Below are positions 53,330 to 64,000 of a DNA stretch of 64,000 nt, in pieces. The stretch covers positions 80,572,399-80,636,398 of the forward strand of contig NW_023604861.1 in assembly GCF_014898055.3 (NCBI RefSeq). The letters are read 5' to 3'. Made by a program: the position numbers and the translations under genes. The notes under the pieces were generated by a model, which searched no databases, was not told where the DNA came from, and saw nothing but the letters and a program-made list of their open reading frames with translations. Source of the stretch: Talpa occidentalis (taxonomy: Eukaryota; Chordata; Mammalia; Eulipotyphla; Talpidae). Each line of letters opens with the position of its first letter. Positions within the stretch are counted from its first letter, which is position 1.

Positions 53330-54950
53330 TATTTTTTAATTTTCTTTTTATTTATATATTTTCACATTTTAAACAATGTTCATTTTTATTTTTATTTATA
53401 TATATTTTACATCATTTTTAATTTTTGCACAATGTATGCATTTTCATCTTGGTTATAGCCCCCATACAATTCCCACCCCCCTTGTTTTGATCCTACTCCC
53501 TTCTCCCCTCTCCCCCACCCCCCACAGTGTGTCTCTGGTTTATAGTTGCTTGTTGATTTTGACTTTTACTTTATTGTGATTAGTCTTTTTCCTGGTCCCT
53601 TATTTAGGTTTTCCTGCTATGAGTGAGACAGTCTGGTATTTTTCCTTTATTTCTGGCTTATTTCGCTGAGCATGATCCCTTCCAGCTTCATCCATGTTGC
53701 TGCAAATTGCATGAGTTTATCTTTTTTTGATTGCTGAGTAATATTCTATTGTGTATATGTACCACATCTTCTCGATCTGGTCATCTATTTTTGGGCATTT
53801 GGGTTGTTTCCATAGCTTACCTATTGTAAATAGTGCTGCTATAACAATGTACATTTTTAAACAATGTTTTCTTCTTCGCTCCGTCCCCTACCCTGCTCAG
53901 GTGTACTCCTCACAAAATTTCCTTTACCTACGCACCCATGCAAAATCACCACAGTCCCATGTGCTCCTTCCTCCCTCTGATCCCTCTCCCTCTTTCTCCC
54001 CTGCAGGATGTCTCTAGTTTATTGTCTGTTTGTTTTTGTTTTGTTTTGTGGTGTTTTGTACTGTTATTATTTTTTTCTCTTGAGGCCTTATTTGGTTCCC
54101 CTATCTCTTTCTATAACTGAAACCATCCAATATTTTTCTTTTCCTTTTGACTTATTTCACTGAGCATAATTCTTTCTAGCTTCATCCACGTTGCTGAGTT
54201 TATCTTTTTGATTGCTGAATAGCATTCCATTGTGTATATATAGCAAATCTTGATCCACTCATCTATTTTTGGGCATTTGGGTTGTTTCCAGGTTTAACCT
54301 ATTACAAATAGTGCTGCAATAAACAAAAGGGTACAGGTGTTCTTTTGAATCAACATTTTTGTGTCCTTTGGTTAGATCCCTAGGAGTGGCTTTGCTGGGT
54401 CATATGATAGCTCCATTTTTAGTAGACTGAGAAATCTCCACACAGCTTTCCATAGTGGTTGGACAAGTTTGCACTCCCACCAGCAATGTGTAGGAGAGTT
54501 CCTTTTTCACCACATCCTCGCCAACATTTGTTGTTGCATGTTTTTTTGATATGTGCCATTCTTACTGGTGTAAGGTGGTATCTCATTGTGGTGTTGATTT
54601 GCATTTCCCTGATTATAAGAGATGTTGAACATTTTCATATGCCATTTGCATTTGGCCATTTGCATTTCCTCTGAAGAAGTGTCTTTTAAGTTCTTCTGCC
54701 CATTTCTTGACTGAATTATTTACTTTGTTTTTGCTGAGTCGTGTGAGTTCTTTGTGTATCTTTGTGATCAGTCCCTTATCAGTTGACTGGAGTGTAAAGA
54801 TTTTTTCCCAATCAGTGGGGTGTCTCTCTGTTTTGGTTAATGTCTCTTTTGCTGTACAGAAGCTTTTCAGTTTGATGTAATCCCACGTGTTTATCTTTTC
54901 CTGACTTTCTTTGCTTTGGGTGATGAGTCTTTAAAGATGTTACTGAGATG
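53330..54950 (-). mobile_element. Older LINE-1, interrupted by a younger LINE-1
   Basis: Antisense L1 with a different 3' UTR (CTCCGTCCCCTACCCTGCTC ... CAGGATGTCTCTAGTTTATT), continuing into ORF2 complement up to TTTGCTTTGGGTGATGAGTC. The younger copy at 53389-53842 splits it. All frames are broken. Confidence 0.85.
53389..53842 (-). mobile_element. Younger LINE-1 3' end nested in an older LINE-1
   Basis: The 3' UTR (CCCATACAATTCCCACCCCC ... CACAGTGTGTCTCTGG) is that of the young family seen at 3.4 and 45 kb. The 17-bp duplication AACAATGT(T/A)CATTTTTA lies at 53372-53388 and 53843-53859. Confidence 0.88.
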
Positions 54951-54992
54951 TATAGTAATGAGTTTTCTTAAATAGAGGAAGAACTGTTCTTT

Positions 54993-55263
54993 TTTTTTTT
55001 TAAGATTTATTTACTTATTTATACAAGAACTGGGGCACAGACCAGATGCACGGGAGGGTGAGAGGATTCACCAGAGACAGGGCGGGGAACAGAACAGGCA
55101 CACTGATGAAATACACTGCTGAGGGGAGCAGCGGGGGTGACAGGAGTGGTCTGCTGTGCCATGTGGTACCCTTGCTGGTCGGCGGGGATCGAACTCGTGC
55201 TGCAGAGGCTGTGGACAGCTTCACAGCGCTGTGCTCAGCTGCCTGCGCCACCAGGGGAGGCCC
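54993..55263 (-). mobile_element. tRNA-derived SINE, full length
   Basis: Antisense copy ending GCGCCACCAGGGGAGGCCC, with a perfect 16-bp duplication GGAAGAACTGTTCTTT (54977-54992, 55264-55279). Confidence 0.92.
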
Positions 55264-55475
55264 GGAAGAACTGTTCTTTATGAGATCAACTTTAGTATCT
55301 CTCACTAGAAAGTAGAAAAAGTTGCAGGAGCATTTTGTTCTTTCCCAATTTGTTCCTAGTACAGATGTTTCTTTTGAGTGACCAGTATTTTTGTGGTTAG
55401 GTTCTGATCAGCAGAGAACCAGCACACACACTAACCTGAACAGTGAAAATATAAAATAAAGAATTATCAACTGCA

Positions 55476-55994
55476 CACTACTTATAATAAGTAAAACCTG
55501 GAAACACCCCAAATACCCAAAAATAGGTGACTGGATCAAGAAGATGTGGTATATAGACACAATGGAATACTATTCAGCAATGAAAAAAGATAAACCAATG
55601 TCATTTGCAGCAATGTGGATGGAGCTAGAAGGAATTATGCTCAGTGAAATAAGCCAGAAGGAAAAAGAAAAATATCAGATTGTTTCACCTATAGGAGGAA
55701 TGAGGGGAGCCAAATAAGACATAGGGGAAAAATAATAACAATACAAAACACAACACAACAAAACAAAATGAACAGACAATTATAAACCAGAGACATCCTG
55801 CAGGGGAGGAGGTGGGAGAGGGATCTGAGGGAGGGAGGAGCACAGGGGACTGAGGTGATGGTGCAGGGGTGCATTGGTGGAGGAAATTCTATGGGGAGTA
55901 CACCTGAGAAAAAAAAGCAAACATTGTTTAAAAATGACCAAAGATGTAAAATATAAATAAATATATAAATAAATAAAATGAAGGACAGAAAAAA
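55476..55994 (+). mobile_element. 5'-truncated LINE-1, older family
   Basis: Sense: end of ORF2 (GACTGGATCAAGAAGATGTG, GAAATAAGCCAGAAGG), then a 3' UTR with CAGAGACATCCTGCAGGGGA as in the host element at 53.3-54.9 kb. A perfect 18-bp duplication AAAGAATTATCAACTGCA flanks it (55458-55475, 55995-56012). Confidence 0.92.
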
Positions 55995-56039
55995 AAAGAA
56001 TTATCAACTGCAGCAGGGGATTAGAATAATAAAGGGTTG

Positions 56040-56631
56040 AACCACTATGGAGAGCTGTGTGGAGATTTCTGGACCTACTAAACATAGAGCTTCCATATGA
56101 TCCAGCAATTCCACTCCTAGATATTTACCCAAAGGACACAGAAATATCAATTCCAAAGAGCACCTGCACTCCTATGTTTATAGCAGCACTGTTTACAATA
56201 GCTAAGCTTTGGAAACAACCCAAATGCCCAAAAATAGATGACTGGATCAAGAAGATGTGGTACATATATACCATGGAATATTACTCAGCATTCAAAAAAG
56301 ATAAACACATGCAATTTGCAGCAACATGGATGGCGCTGGAAGGGATCATGCTCAGCGAAATAAGCCAAAAAGAAAAAGAAAAATACCGGATGGTCTCACT
56401 CATAGCAGGAATCTAGAAAACTTAAATAAGGGACCAGGAAAATGAATATAAGAAAGTGAAAATCAAAATCAACAAAAAACTATGAACCAGAGACACTTTT
56501 TGGGGGGCGGGGGGCGGGAGGGGAAGGATTGGGGTCAGAATGGGGCGTTTGCAATTGTATGGGGGAATATAAAAATAAAATTTAATATTAAAAAAAATAA
56601 ATAAAAAAAAAACCACATTGAAAAAAAAAAA
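56040..56631 (+). mobile_element. 5'-truncated LINE-1, young family
   Basis: Sense: an open ORF2 C-terminus of 119 codons from 56057 (MWRFLDLLNIELPYDPAIPL ... MVSLIAGI, stop at 56414), then the 3' UTR and polyA. The 17-bp duplication AGAATAATAAAGGGTTG is perfect (56023-56039, 56632-56648). CCACATTG separates two A-runs at the end. Confidence 0.93.
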
Positions 56632-56648
56632 AGAATAATAAAGGGTTG

Positions 56649-56999
56649 GCTGGTGAGGAGTACAGAGAACTCTAAAGAATGTAAGAACAGCATATATAAG
56701 GAAAAGCCACGATCCCTTAGGCTGAGTTATGACACCCAAGGAAGAGGCTTCCCCAGGGCTGAGATCCAGACCTAGTTGGGGAGACCATGGCTTTGGTTTA
56801 TATTGGTTCCACTCAAGGGTCTGGCTGGGAGGACTTACTGGAATCTGCCTCCAGGGTGCTGGGGAAAGCTATTTACCAAGAAGTCTTAGAGGAGGGCATT
56901 CTGCTAGGAATCTGAGGGCTGAAAAAGAGCATGATGATAAAAAATGGAAGTATTTATTTATTTAGCTTAATTTTGTTCATATGTTCCTTTTTTTAATTT
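56649..56999. other. Intergenic, unclassified
   Basis: GC-moderate sequence without repeats or coding signals that I can identify. Confidence 0.3.
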
Positions 57000-57009
57000 T
57001 GAAGTAATT

Positions 57010-57251
57010 ATTTATACAAGCACTGGGTACAGTCAGAAGTGCGGGAGGGTGAGAGAATTCACCAGAGCCAGAGTGGGGAGCAGAACAGGCAGACTGACAA
57101 AATACACTGCTGAGGGAAGCAGCGGGTGCGGCAAGAGAGGTCTGTGCGCCATGTGGGACCCTTGCCGGTGGCCAGGGATCAAACGGGTGCTGCAGAGGCT
57201 GCAGGCAGCTTCACAGCCCAGCGCTAAACTGCTGCGCCACCGGGGAGGCCC
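57010..57251 (-). mobile_element. tRNA-derived SINE, subfamily I, without A-tail
   Basis: Antisense copy. The duplication TGAAGTAATT (57000-57009, 57252-57261) directly abuts ATTTATACAAGCACTGGG, so the AAATAAATAAATCTTT(A)n tail is lost or was never copied. Confidence 0.87.
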
Positions 57252-57261
57252 TGAAGTAATT

Positions 57262-57570
57262 TTTCTTACAGCATTATTAAGTTTTGTACAGTATATGATT
57301 TCTCCCCTCAAGTATGGTCACATAGTTCTCCCACCAGTAAGGCACGCACAGTCCATCACCATAGTTCTTTGAGCTCTCCCCTGCTGTTTTCACCCCCTGT
57401 TCTCTCCTCCCCTTACCTCCTGGGTGCCTCACATGTATGGTCAACTTTCAAAGTTTGTCTTTGTCTGATCCTTTGTTTGGTTTCTCTACATATATTTCAC
57501 ATACATATAGAGAAACCATCCAATATTTATCTTTTTTCTTTGAACTTATTTTGCTTAGCATAATCAAAAT
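57262..57570 (-). mobile_element. Old LINE-1 3' UTR fragment
   Basis: Antisense: TCAAGTATGGTCACATAGTT, CCATCACCATAGTTCTTTGA, GAAACCATCCAATATTTATC, CTTATTTTGCTTAGCATAAT. It resembles a third L1 3' UTR type. Confidence 0.6.
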
Positions 57571-58760
57571 GGAAGGTTTTCAGCAGAATGTACTATTGAT
57601 TTTTCCAGGTCTCTCATTGTAAAACCAAAGAACATTAGAGAAAAAAGAAAAATAAATATTGGGTATCATAATGAACTGGGAATAAGAATGTTATTTTACT
57701 CCTCAATAACAGTATTTAAAGAAGACAACTGATCAATATTTTCAAAATTCTGAGTCAAATTTATTTTTGACCTGGAATTCTATATTTGTCTTCCCTGAGC
57801 CATGCACTTTCAATTCCTGAGCCCTTCTGGGTTTCCACAGTGCACTTTGCATGAACCCTTTTTAGTATCTCCCCTGCAGCTACTTAGAGTGACCTTTCTC
57901 TTCTCCATTAAACCATTCCCAGTTCCCTACACACTTGATGTTTTTATGTTGTGATTCAGTTATGCACCAATTAGTCATGTTGAAGATACAATTTGTATTG
58001 CTGCTCCACGCCTCACTTCTTCTGGAATAATCAGCAAGTAGATACATAAAGATCCTTTCCTTGTTCCCTTAAAATGGCAAGTTCCTTTTTCCATCTTTGG
58101 CTCATTTATTTAGTTTTTCAACAGATATTTATCAATTGCCTACTTTCAGCCAGACTGGGATAGCAAAACAAAAGTAAGCCCCTAATGGTCTTTTGTATAA
58201 CTTATTAACAATTCTAATTCCACCTTATTTTCCCCACAGAGGTAGATAACTAGGTCAGGTTTTTATTCTCAGGAAGGCAAACAAACAGAATAAATGGAAT
58301 ATTCAAACTGTGAACACTTTCTTTTTACCTGTACATTTTGCACATGTTCCTTTGGCTACCATTATGCATTCGTGCATTTATTTTAAGTGTTTTCTCTACA
58401 TGTGGATGTTTCTTCAGGGTTCATTGTCTTATCAGAAATTGAAAAATACCTTCATAGTCAATGCCTTCCTAACCCCATCCTTTCCATCCTCACTCTTTCT
58501 TTGTATTTGCTTATGACTTTCTTGATTTTTTTCAAATGAGTGGACAGAGATGCAAATGTCCCTTATTTGACTTGTTTCATGTGTTTCAGTGTCGTCCTGA
58601 AACAAAGCTTCCAGGGAGGCTATTCCAAAGTCCGTCATGTCTGTGCATATGGTGTAGCACATGAGGGTGCCTATTGACTTTTTCAACCCCATCTGGACAC
58701 CAGATGTTGGCTAACACATTAATTGGTTGAGTGTTGTGAGTACTTTTCCTTTAAAACTGA
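57571..58760. other. Intergenic, unclassified
   Basis: AT-rich sequence without gene-like frames. Short stretches such as TCAACAGATATTTATC (58117) hint at an ancient repeat. Confidence 0.3.
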
Positions 58761-58761
58761 G

Positions 58762-58885
58762 GAGGGAGTAGGATCAAAACAAGGGGGTGGTGGGAATTGT
58801 ATGGGGACTATAACCAAGATGAAAATGCATACTTTGTGCAAAAATGAAAAATGATGTAAAAAAATATATAATTAAAAAATAATGA
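58762..58885 (+). mobile_element. Very short 5'-truncated LINE-1 3' UTR
   Basis: Sense: GGAGGGAGTAGGATCAAAAC, GGGAATTGTATGGGGACTAT, ATGAAAATGCATACTTTGTG, then AAAATGATGTAAAAAAATAT and an A-rich end. AAAACTGA occurs at both ends. Confidence 0.85.
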
Positions 58886-59778
58886 AAAATAAAAACTGAA
58901 ATTTCTAAAATGAGTAAAAGGATCAGTTAAAAAGTGAAGCTGCAAAATAAAATGTGGTATGTATAATTTATTAAAGAATCGACTTAGACAAATTATTTAA
59001 AGTGGAAGAAAATTGAAAGTAATATAGGCATTATCATTGTGTGATTCCTCTGTTAATGAGTTTGTAAGCAAAAGCTTGTGCCGTACAGCACTTATTTTTC
59101 TAATTCATCCAAAACGAAGCCAGAGATTTCAGAAACAGTTGCTCCTGGAGGATAAGAAAGAATCTACACTAAAGCTTTGAAAAGAATACTCTCAGGTAGA
59201 ATTTACATCTTGTTAGATAAGTGGAAGGGTGTTTGTAAGACATTTGTGTCCTAGGTTCTAAAAATATTTCCTTTCACCCTTACTGGCAGCTTAATAATTA
59301 TGTTGTATCTAACTGCCATGACAATATTCTGGCCAATTGCTTTTATTTCACTTCAATTATTTAATTAGCATTCATTCAAAACCCATATTGATTAGCCACT
59401 GTGCCAATATTGTTTTAGCAGCTTGTCTTGGTGAGTTTATATTCTTACTAAATAAATAAATTATAATGTGGTGATAATTATTACATAAAATATCAGATGG
59501 AAGCAATCAGAGTGAATGGTCAGTGATTAGTGACACCATTTTAGTGAGAGTATTTAGGAAATCCCTCTCCAATGACATGATACTGAAGCAGAAACCTAAA
59601 GGCAGAGAGTGAGCCATGATAAACCTGGGAGAAAAGCATTCCATACAGAGTAAAAGCAAGTGCAAAGACTCTCAGGTGGGAATATGCTTGAGGAACATTA
59701 AGGATGCAAGTCTGGCAAACGCAAAGTATGAGTGGGAGGTAAAGGAGAAAAAAAGGTCTGAAGGTAAGATCAAAGTGG
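58886..59778. other. Intergenic, partly ancient repeat
   Basis: 59370-59720 (GAAGCAGAAACCTAAAGGC, AAGCATTCCATACAGAG, AGCAAGTGCAAAGACTCTCA) follows the same ancient interspersed repeat type as 48.1-49.1 kb. No gene. Confidence 0.4.
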
Positions 59779-59780
59779 AG

Positions 59781-60037
59781 GACCTCCCCGGTGATGCAGT
59801 GGGTTGAGCACAGCGCTGTGAACCCACACTGCAGAGGCTCTGCAGTGTGGGTTTGATTCCCGGCCGGCCAGGAAGAAACCCACGTGGCGTGGCAGACCTC
59901 TCCTGTCTTGCCCGCTGCTCCCCTCAGCAGTGTCTTCGTCCAGCTGCCTCCTCTGCTCCCAGCTCTGTCTCTGGTTAATTCTCTCACCCTCCCGTGCCCA
60001 GTTCTTGTGTAAATAAATAAAATGTTAAAAAAAAAAG
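59781..60037 (+). mobile_element. tRNA-derived SINE with a 16-bp palindromic fold-back
   Basis: Sense copy. The normal AGCTGTNCACAGC segment of the head is replaced by an inverted copy of the neighbouring CTCTGCAGTGTGGGTT. The result is perfect 16-bp arms (59821-59836, 59838-59853) with a 1-nt spacer. The rest of the copy is ordinary. Confidence 0.9.
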
Positions 60038-60320
60038 CAACAGCAGAGTTCTGGTTTTGTGGGGCCATTTGAGGAAATGATACGAGTAAGTGAAAGTGTC
60101 CATGGAGTCTGTTGTATGAGTTCTCAGACATTTCCTCAACTTCTGAGCAAAAATATCTCCAATTAGATTTACATATGCAATAAATTGCACCTGGTGAGGA
60201 CACATAAATGGCCTCCACATTGTTAAAAATCAATGGTCAGAATCATATTGTCATACTGATCTATCATAAAATAGATCAGGGGTCATTAATGCCCCTGCCT
60301 CTTAAAGCATTTCACGTTAC

Positions 60321-60590
60321 TTTTTTAAAAAAGATTTATTTATTTATGCATACAAGAGCTGGGGTACAGGACAGAGATGCAGGGATGAGAGAATTCACCA
60401 GAGACAGAGGGGGGCACAGAACAGGCAGATTGACTGAAATACACTGCTGAGGGGAGCAGTGGACGAGACAGGAGATGTCTGCCTCACCATGTGGGGGTTG
60501 CTCCCCGGCCAGCCGGGGATTGAACTTATGCTGCAGAGGCTGCAGATTGCTTCGTAGTGCAGTGTTTAACCCCTTGTGCCACCTTAAGCC
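60321..60590 (-). mobile_element. tRNA-derived SINE
   Basis: Antisense copy with tail AAAGATTTATTTATTTATGC and head ending TTGTGCCACCTTAAGCCC, slightly altered at its 5' edge. Duplication weak (TCACGTTAC / TCATGTTCT). Confidence 0.83.
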
Positions 60591-60599
60591 CTCATGTTC

Positions 60600-63099
60600 T
60601 TAATTTTCTTTCTTCTTCACTCCTCAATCTCCTTTTCTATCTCCTCTGCATCCTCTTCAGATTTGAATGATGGAATGTGTTAGGTCTCATTCCTTGAACC
60701 TCTTTACTAAGTCCTCTGTGGCAGAAAACATTAAATATAAACTAATGAAAATGATTATGTTCCTGTGATGATTGGTGTTAATGTTGGACTTAAAACAAAA
60801 CTTAAATTCAAAGACAAAATATTTTGTAAGGAGATAATGCATACAAGTGTTCATTACAGAATCACTTGGAAAACAATGTAAGCTCAATTTAAATAAATAC
60901 AAAAACAAAACAGAGAAATCCTTGCCTTACATAAATGGCAGGATTGGATCAAAGATTTGGTCATTTAGTGGACAACTCATCACACTGAATATAACACTGC
61001 ATGGGTATTCATAGGAAGTTACATAAGCAAATTATGTAATCTACTCATTCTAAGTGAAATTTTGAAGAAACTCAGTTGGCAATCTGACCCACTTTGCCAC
61101 ACTGAAGTCTCTTTCCAAAAACAGAAATCATGGTTTGAAGTGTAATTGTGAACCTGAGAACTAAATTCCAAAAAACTCTTTGATTTCAGACTTGATGAAA
61201 ATGAACAAAGATTATTGCTTTTACTGTCTAACTGAATATTGATAGTGTGAAGTTGTAACAAAGAAAAATTACTAAATTGCAAGTAAGCAAAATTATAAAA
61301 AAGAAATGCAGTGATGTTCAAAGGACTGAATTTTTACAAATATCTTAAGAGTGGTCAGTTAGATATAAAAAACGTTGTGTAAAGATTGTATCCATATTTG
61401 GAAGTACCTATGCTTATGATCAGCTGTTTTCACTATGAATAAAAGTAAACATCTCTCCTATTTAAAGTATTTAAGGCTAAATTCTGTGTTGCAAACTATA
61501 ACAAGAAGCACAAACCTGACAGTGTTATCTTGGTGAGGAAGGAAATGCGTGAGACTTTGACTTCAAATTATAGGAGCAACTGATTAAAAGAGGAAAATAT
61601 AATTTAACAGAGGTGATATTTAAAGAAAAGTTTTATTGTGCCTTTCCAAGTACATGACCTTGTACCAGTTAGCCTTGAGGGGGGATATGTTACAGAAGCA
61701 ATGAGAGTACAATCAAGGTCATATTCCTTTTTTGATATTTTTTTGAGATTTGCAGTAGGTTTAAGATCCAGTTAGCGGCGAGAAAGAAAGTTTGCTTTTT
61801 AAGGCAATGAAAACTCAGATCATAGAGGTAATGTACTGAAAACAGTCATGCTTGGGTGACTATGTGATGAGGTAGAGCACCGAAGTGGCTGCTGGTTGTG
61901 GAAACCTGCCAATTCCAGTTCTGTGGTGGTGGGAAAAGGTAGAGAGAAAGAATGAGGAGAGACAGAAGGAGTGTGTTGTGATAGTCCACATGTGGGCCTC
62001 GGTGTGAAAAGTGGGAAGAGTCAGATAGGTTGAAGAAGAATGCTTTCCCTGCTCTCAGTTTGAGATTCTGGGAAAGACTCCTGTGTTGGGGCTCCATGTT
62101 GAAATGGGGTAAATCACACAGCCAGGAGAGCATATAATCACACTTGTTATTGGTAAGAGCAAGTTTCCCCACAGGTAATATTGGCTAGAAGAATGCATGG
62201 AGCATATGGGAGAGGTCTACAGCCAAGTGATAGCTAAGGGTAGACTTGATTAATATGAGATCCAGCTGTAAAGTCCTACATGCATCAGATGTAAGTCAGA
62301 AGGAGATGCCAGTAGAATATCCCACTACAGTACCAGACAACTCTACTTCAGCAGACATAAAACCCAGCAATGAGAAGAAAGGTGTCACATGACTTCTTCC
62401 AGTGCAAAATCACTTGATTTCTCTTTCCCCTTCACCATTTTGAATGGAGTAGAGTAGAAGGCAACAGAAATACAAGGCAGCAAATATTTTCCTAAAAATC
62501 TGCTATTTAAAAGTACTTTACGTTATTGAAAATACTTTATGTTATCTATATAAACTGTATAAGAAAAGCTATGAAAGCATTCAGGATTATCAAATATTTA
62601 TATTTTTCATTTTGTATTACAATTCACTTTCAAAATAAAATTTCCAATATTATACAAATGTGTATGAGACAATGTGCCATAGTTCAGTAAAAATCAGGCA
62701 GATTTGATTATATCTTTCCCAGTTGATTTTTCTTGGCATTCAGGCTACTTCACTCCTGGATATTGCCAACTTGGCCCCTGAAGGCATTTGGGGTTCATCT
62801 GTTTCAAGAAATCTAATTCAGGGAAATCTAATACTCTTCAGGAACTCCTTGACTCTGAGGGAATACAAAAGAAGGAGAGTAAAGAAAACTCATATATTAA
62901 ACTCACCTACTAAAAGAATCTTTCAGTAATTCCATGAAAAAATGGTTACAAATCCAATTAAAAGTAGGTTTATAAAGAATGTGTTTGCCTCATTCCATGG
63001 AAGATTGGGAGGAGGTTAAACTCTTTAGGTTTCCTTACAAAAGTAAGTCTCTGTGTGACGTTAAGTGTACTCCCTTTCCCTTCTTTTCATCCTTGCTTT
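60600..63099. other. Intergenic, unclassified
   Basis: No gene, no young transposon. Frames of up to 108 codons in this part lack any recognised motif or splice context. Confidence 0.3.
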
Positions 63100-64000
63100 T
63101 TTCCTTCCTTTGTTCAACAGATAAATATCAGGCCCAGGGCTAGGCAGTGGGGATATAACCAGGAATTAGACATGATGACACCCCAGGATACTTAGACATT
63201 AGGGAAGAAGACAAGAAAGAAAGAGAACACAAGTAGAGACGTACATAAAGTAGAATAATTGCCCCATGAAGGAAACAGGAAATTGAAATGAAGAACAATG
63301 GTCAATTGGAGGGAACCTCTGATGGGTGTCAAGATAAAGTCTCACCGAGGGGTGGGACTTCGACTGAGACTTGAAAGTGGGTGGCTGCTGTGTCCCAGTT
63401 TGCTTACAATTTTCCTGGTTTTTTAAACTGGAAGTCTAGCACCCCTGGAATCTCTTCAGTCTTGGGCAACCCAGAAGGGTTGGTTACCCTAGTTGAAAGA
63501 TGAGAAAGCGCTAACTTTTCAAAGAATGAGGGAACAAGCTCCCCCAGGAAAAGGAAAGCACAGGTACAGCACCTGTAAGGTAGGAAAAATCTTGACACAG
63601 TCAGTGAAGGGTCAGTGCAGGAAGGAAGCTCAAGGAACAATGCAGGAGGAAGAAACAGGCAGTGGCACCACAGAATGGAAACTGTAGTAGAGTGCTCATT
63701 TATCTGAGGTGCCTTGGGAAGGCACTGACAGGTTTTATTTAAGGAGTGGTACAATTTTATATTAAAAAATCACTTTAGGGGCTCTGAAAAATGGACAAAA
63801 GGGGTCAAGATTACCAGCAAAATTAGGATGATATGGCAGGGTCCAGAAGAATAGTGAAGTTGAAGGGGAGGAGACAAATATGGGGCACATTATGGAGGCA
63901 GAAGGGGAAGAACTCACTGATAAATGCCTGCGGGGTTCTGATCTGAGGAGCTGGGTAGATGACTTACTACAATGAAGGAAACTGGAGCAAGAAGAGGTAC
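63100..64000. repeat. Ancient mammalian interspersed repeat (family unassigned)
   Basis: CAGGCCCAGGGCTAGGCAGT, GGGGATATAACCAGGAATTA, AAAGTCTCACCGAGGGGTGG, ACTTCGACTGAGACTTGAAA and later AAATCACTTTAGGGGCTCTG follow the order of a long ancient repeat seen throughout mammalian genomes. It runs off the window edge. Confidence 0.45.

Noticed and set aside
59541..60233. 230-codon open frame on the - strand, the longest in the window
   Set aside because: It runs through the SINE at 59781-60037 and its flanks, has no domain or splice context, and is chance openness.
38823..64000. Exons of the genes that follow PLEK in other mammals (FBXO48, APLF)
   Set aside because: I looked for exon-like frames with splice sites and found none. 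In human these genes lie farther away as I recall, so they are probably beyond the window.

Overview
This window is a stretch of placental-mammal nuclear DNA that carries one complete protein-coding gene on the + strand, PLEK (pleckstrin). The nine coding exons lie between 9742 and 37075. Every intron begins GT and ends AG, and the joined frame is 350 codons plus stop, the length I know for mammalian pleckstrin. The mammalian origin shows from the gene, from many LINE-1 3' ends, from old MIR, L2 and MaLR-type repeats shared by mammals, and from a young tRNA-derived SINE with 23 copies. I cannot name the SINE family with certainty, so I do not name the species. It is not Alu, B1, the carnivore, horse or hedgehog type, or the bat VES type as I remember them.

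Layout. 1-9.5 kb is 5' flank with old repeats, one 5'-truncated LINE-1 and two SINEs. 9.54-9.74 kb holds the likely PLEK promoter, with a TATA-like box at 9645, and a 5' UTR containing a five-codon upstream ORF. 9.74-37.1 kb is the coding gene, with introns of 10422, 252, 1613, 3544, 2225, 6036, 801 and 1388 bp. Nine SINE copies lie in the introns. A compound AT/GT/CA microsatellite sits 150 bp before the last exon. 37.1-38.8 kb is the 3' UTR, into which one SINE has jumped; it ends at an AATAAA at 38796. 38.8-64 kb is intergenic sequence with no gene I can support, densely filled with LINE-1 pieces, SINEs, old repeats and one decayed ERVL-class pol remnant.

Pleckstrin is a haematopoietic PH-DEP-PH adaptor and a major protein kinase C substrate of platelets and leukocytes. 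The three PKC target residues (S113, T114, S117), the DEP domain and the PH-domain tryptophans W92 and W338 are all present, so the gene looks functional.

I did not find an undescribed biological system here. What deserves a second look is the record of retrotransposition. It includes a LINE-1 with a 3' transduction, two twin-primed (5'-inverted) LINE-1s with near-perfect junctions, and a head-only short form of the SINE. There are also two SINE subfamilies whose relative age is shown by nesting, two SINE copies with internal fold-back inversions, and a sense SINE in the PLEK 3' UTR that brings its own AATAAA motifs. Family names for repeats are from memory and from motif reading; no database search was possible.
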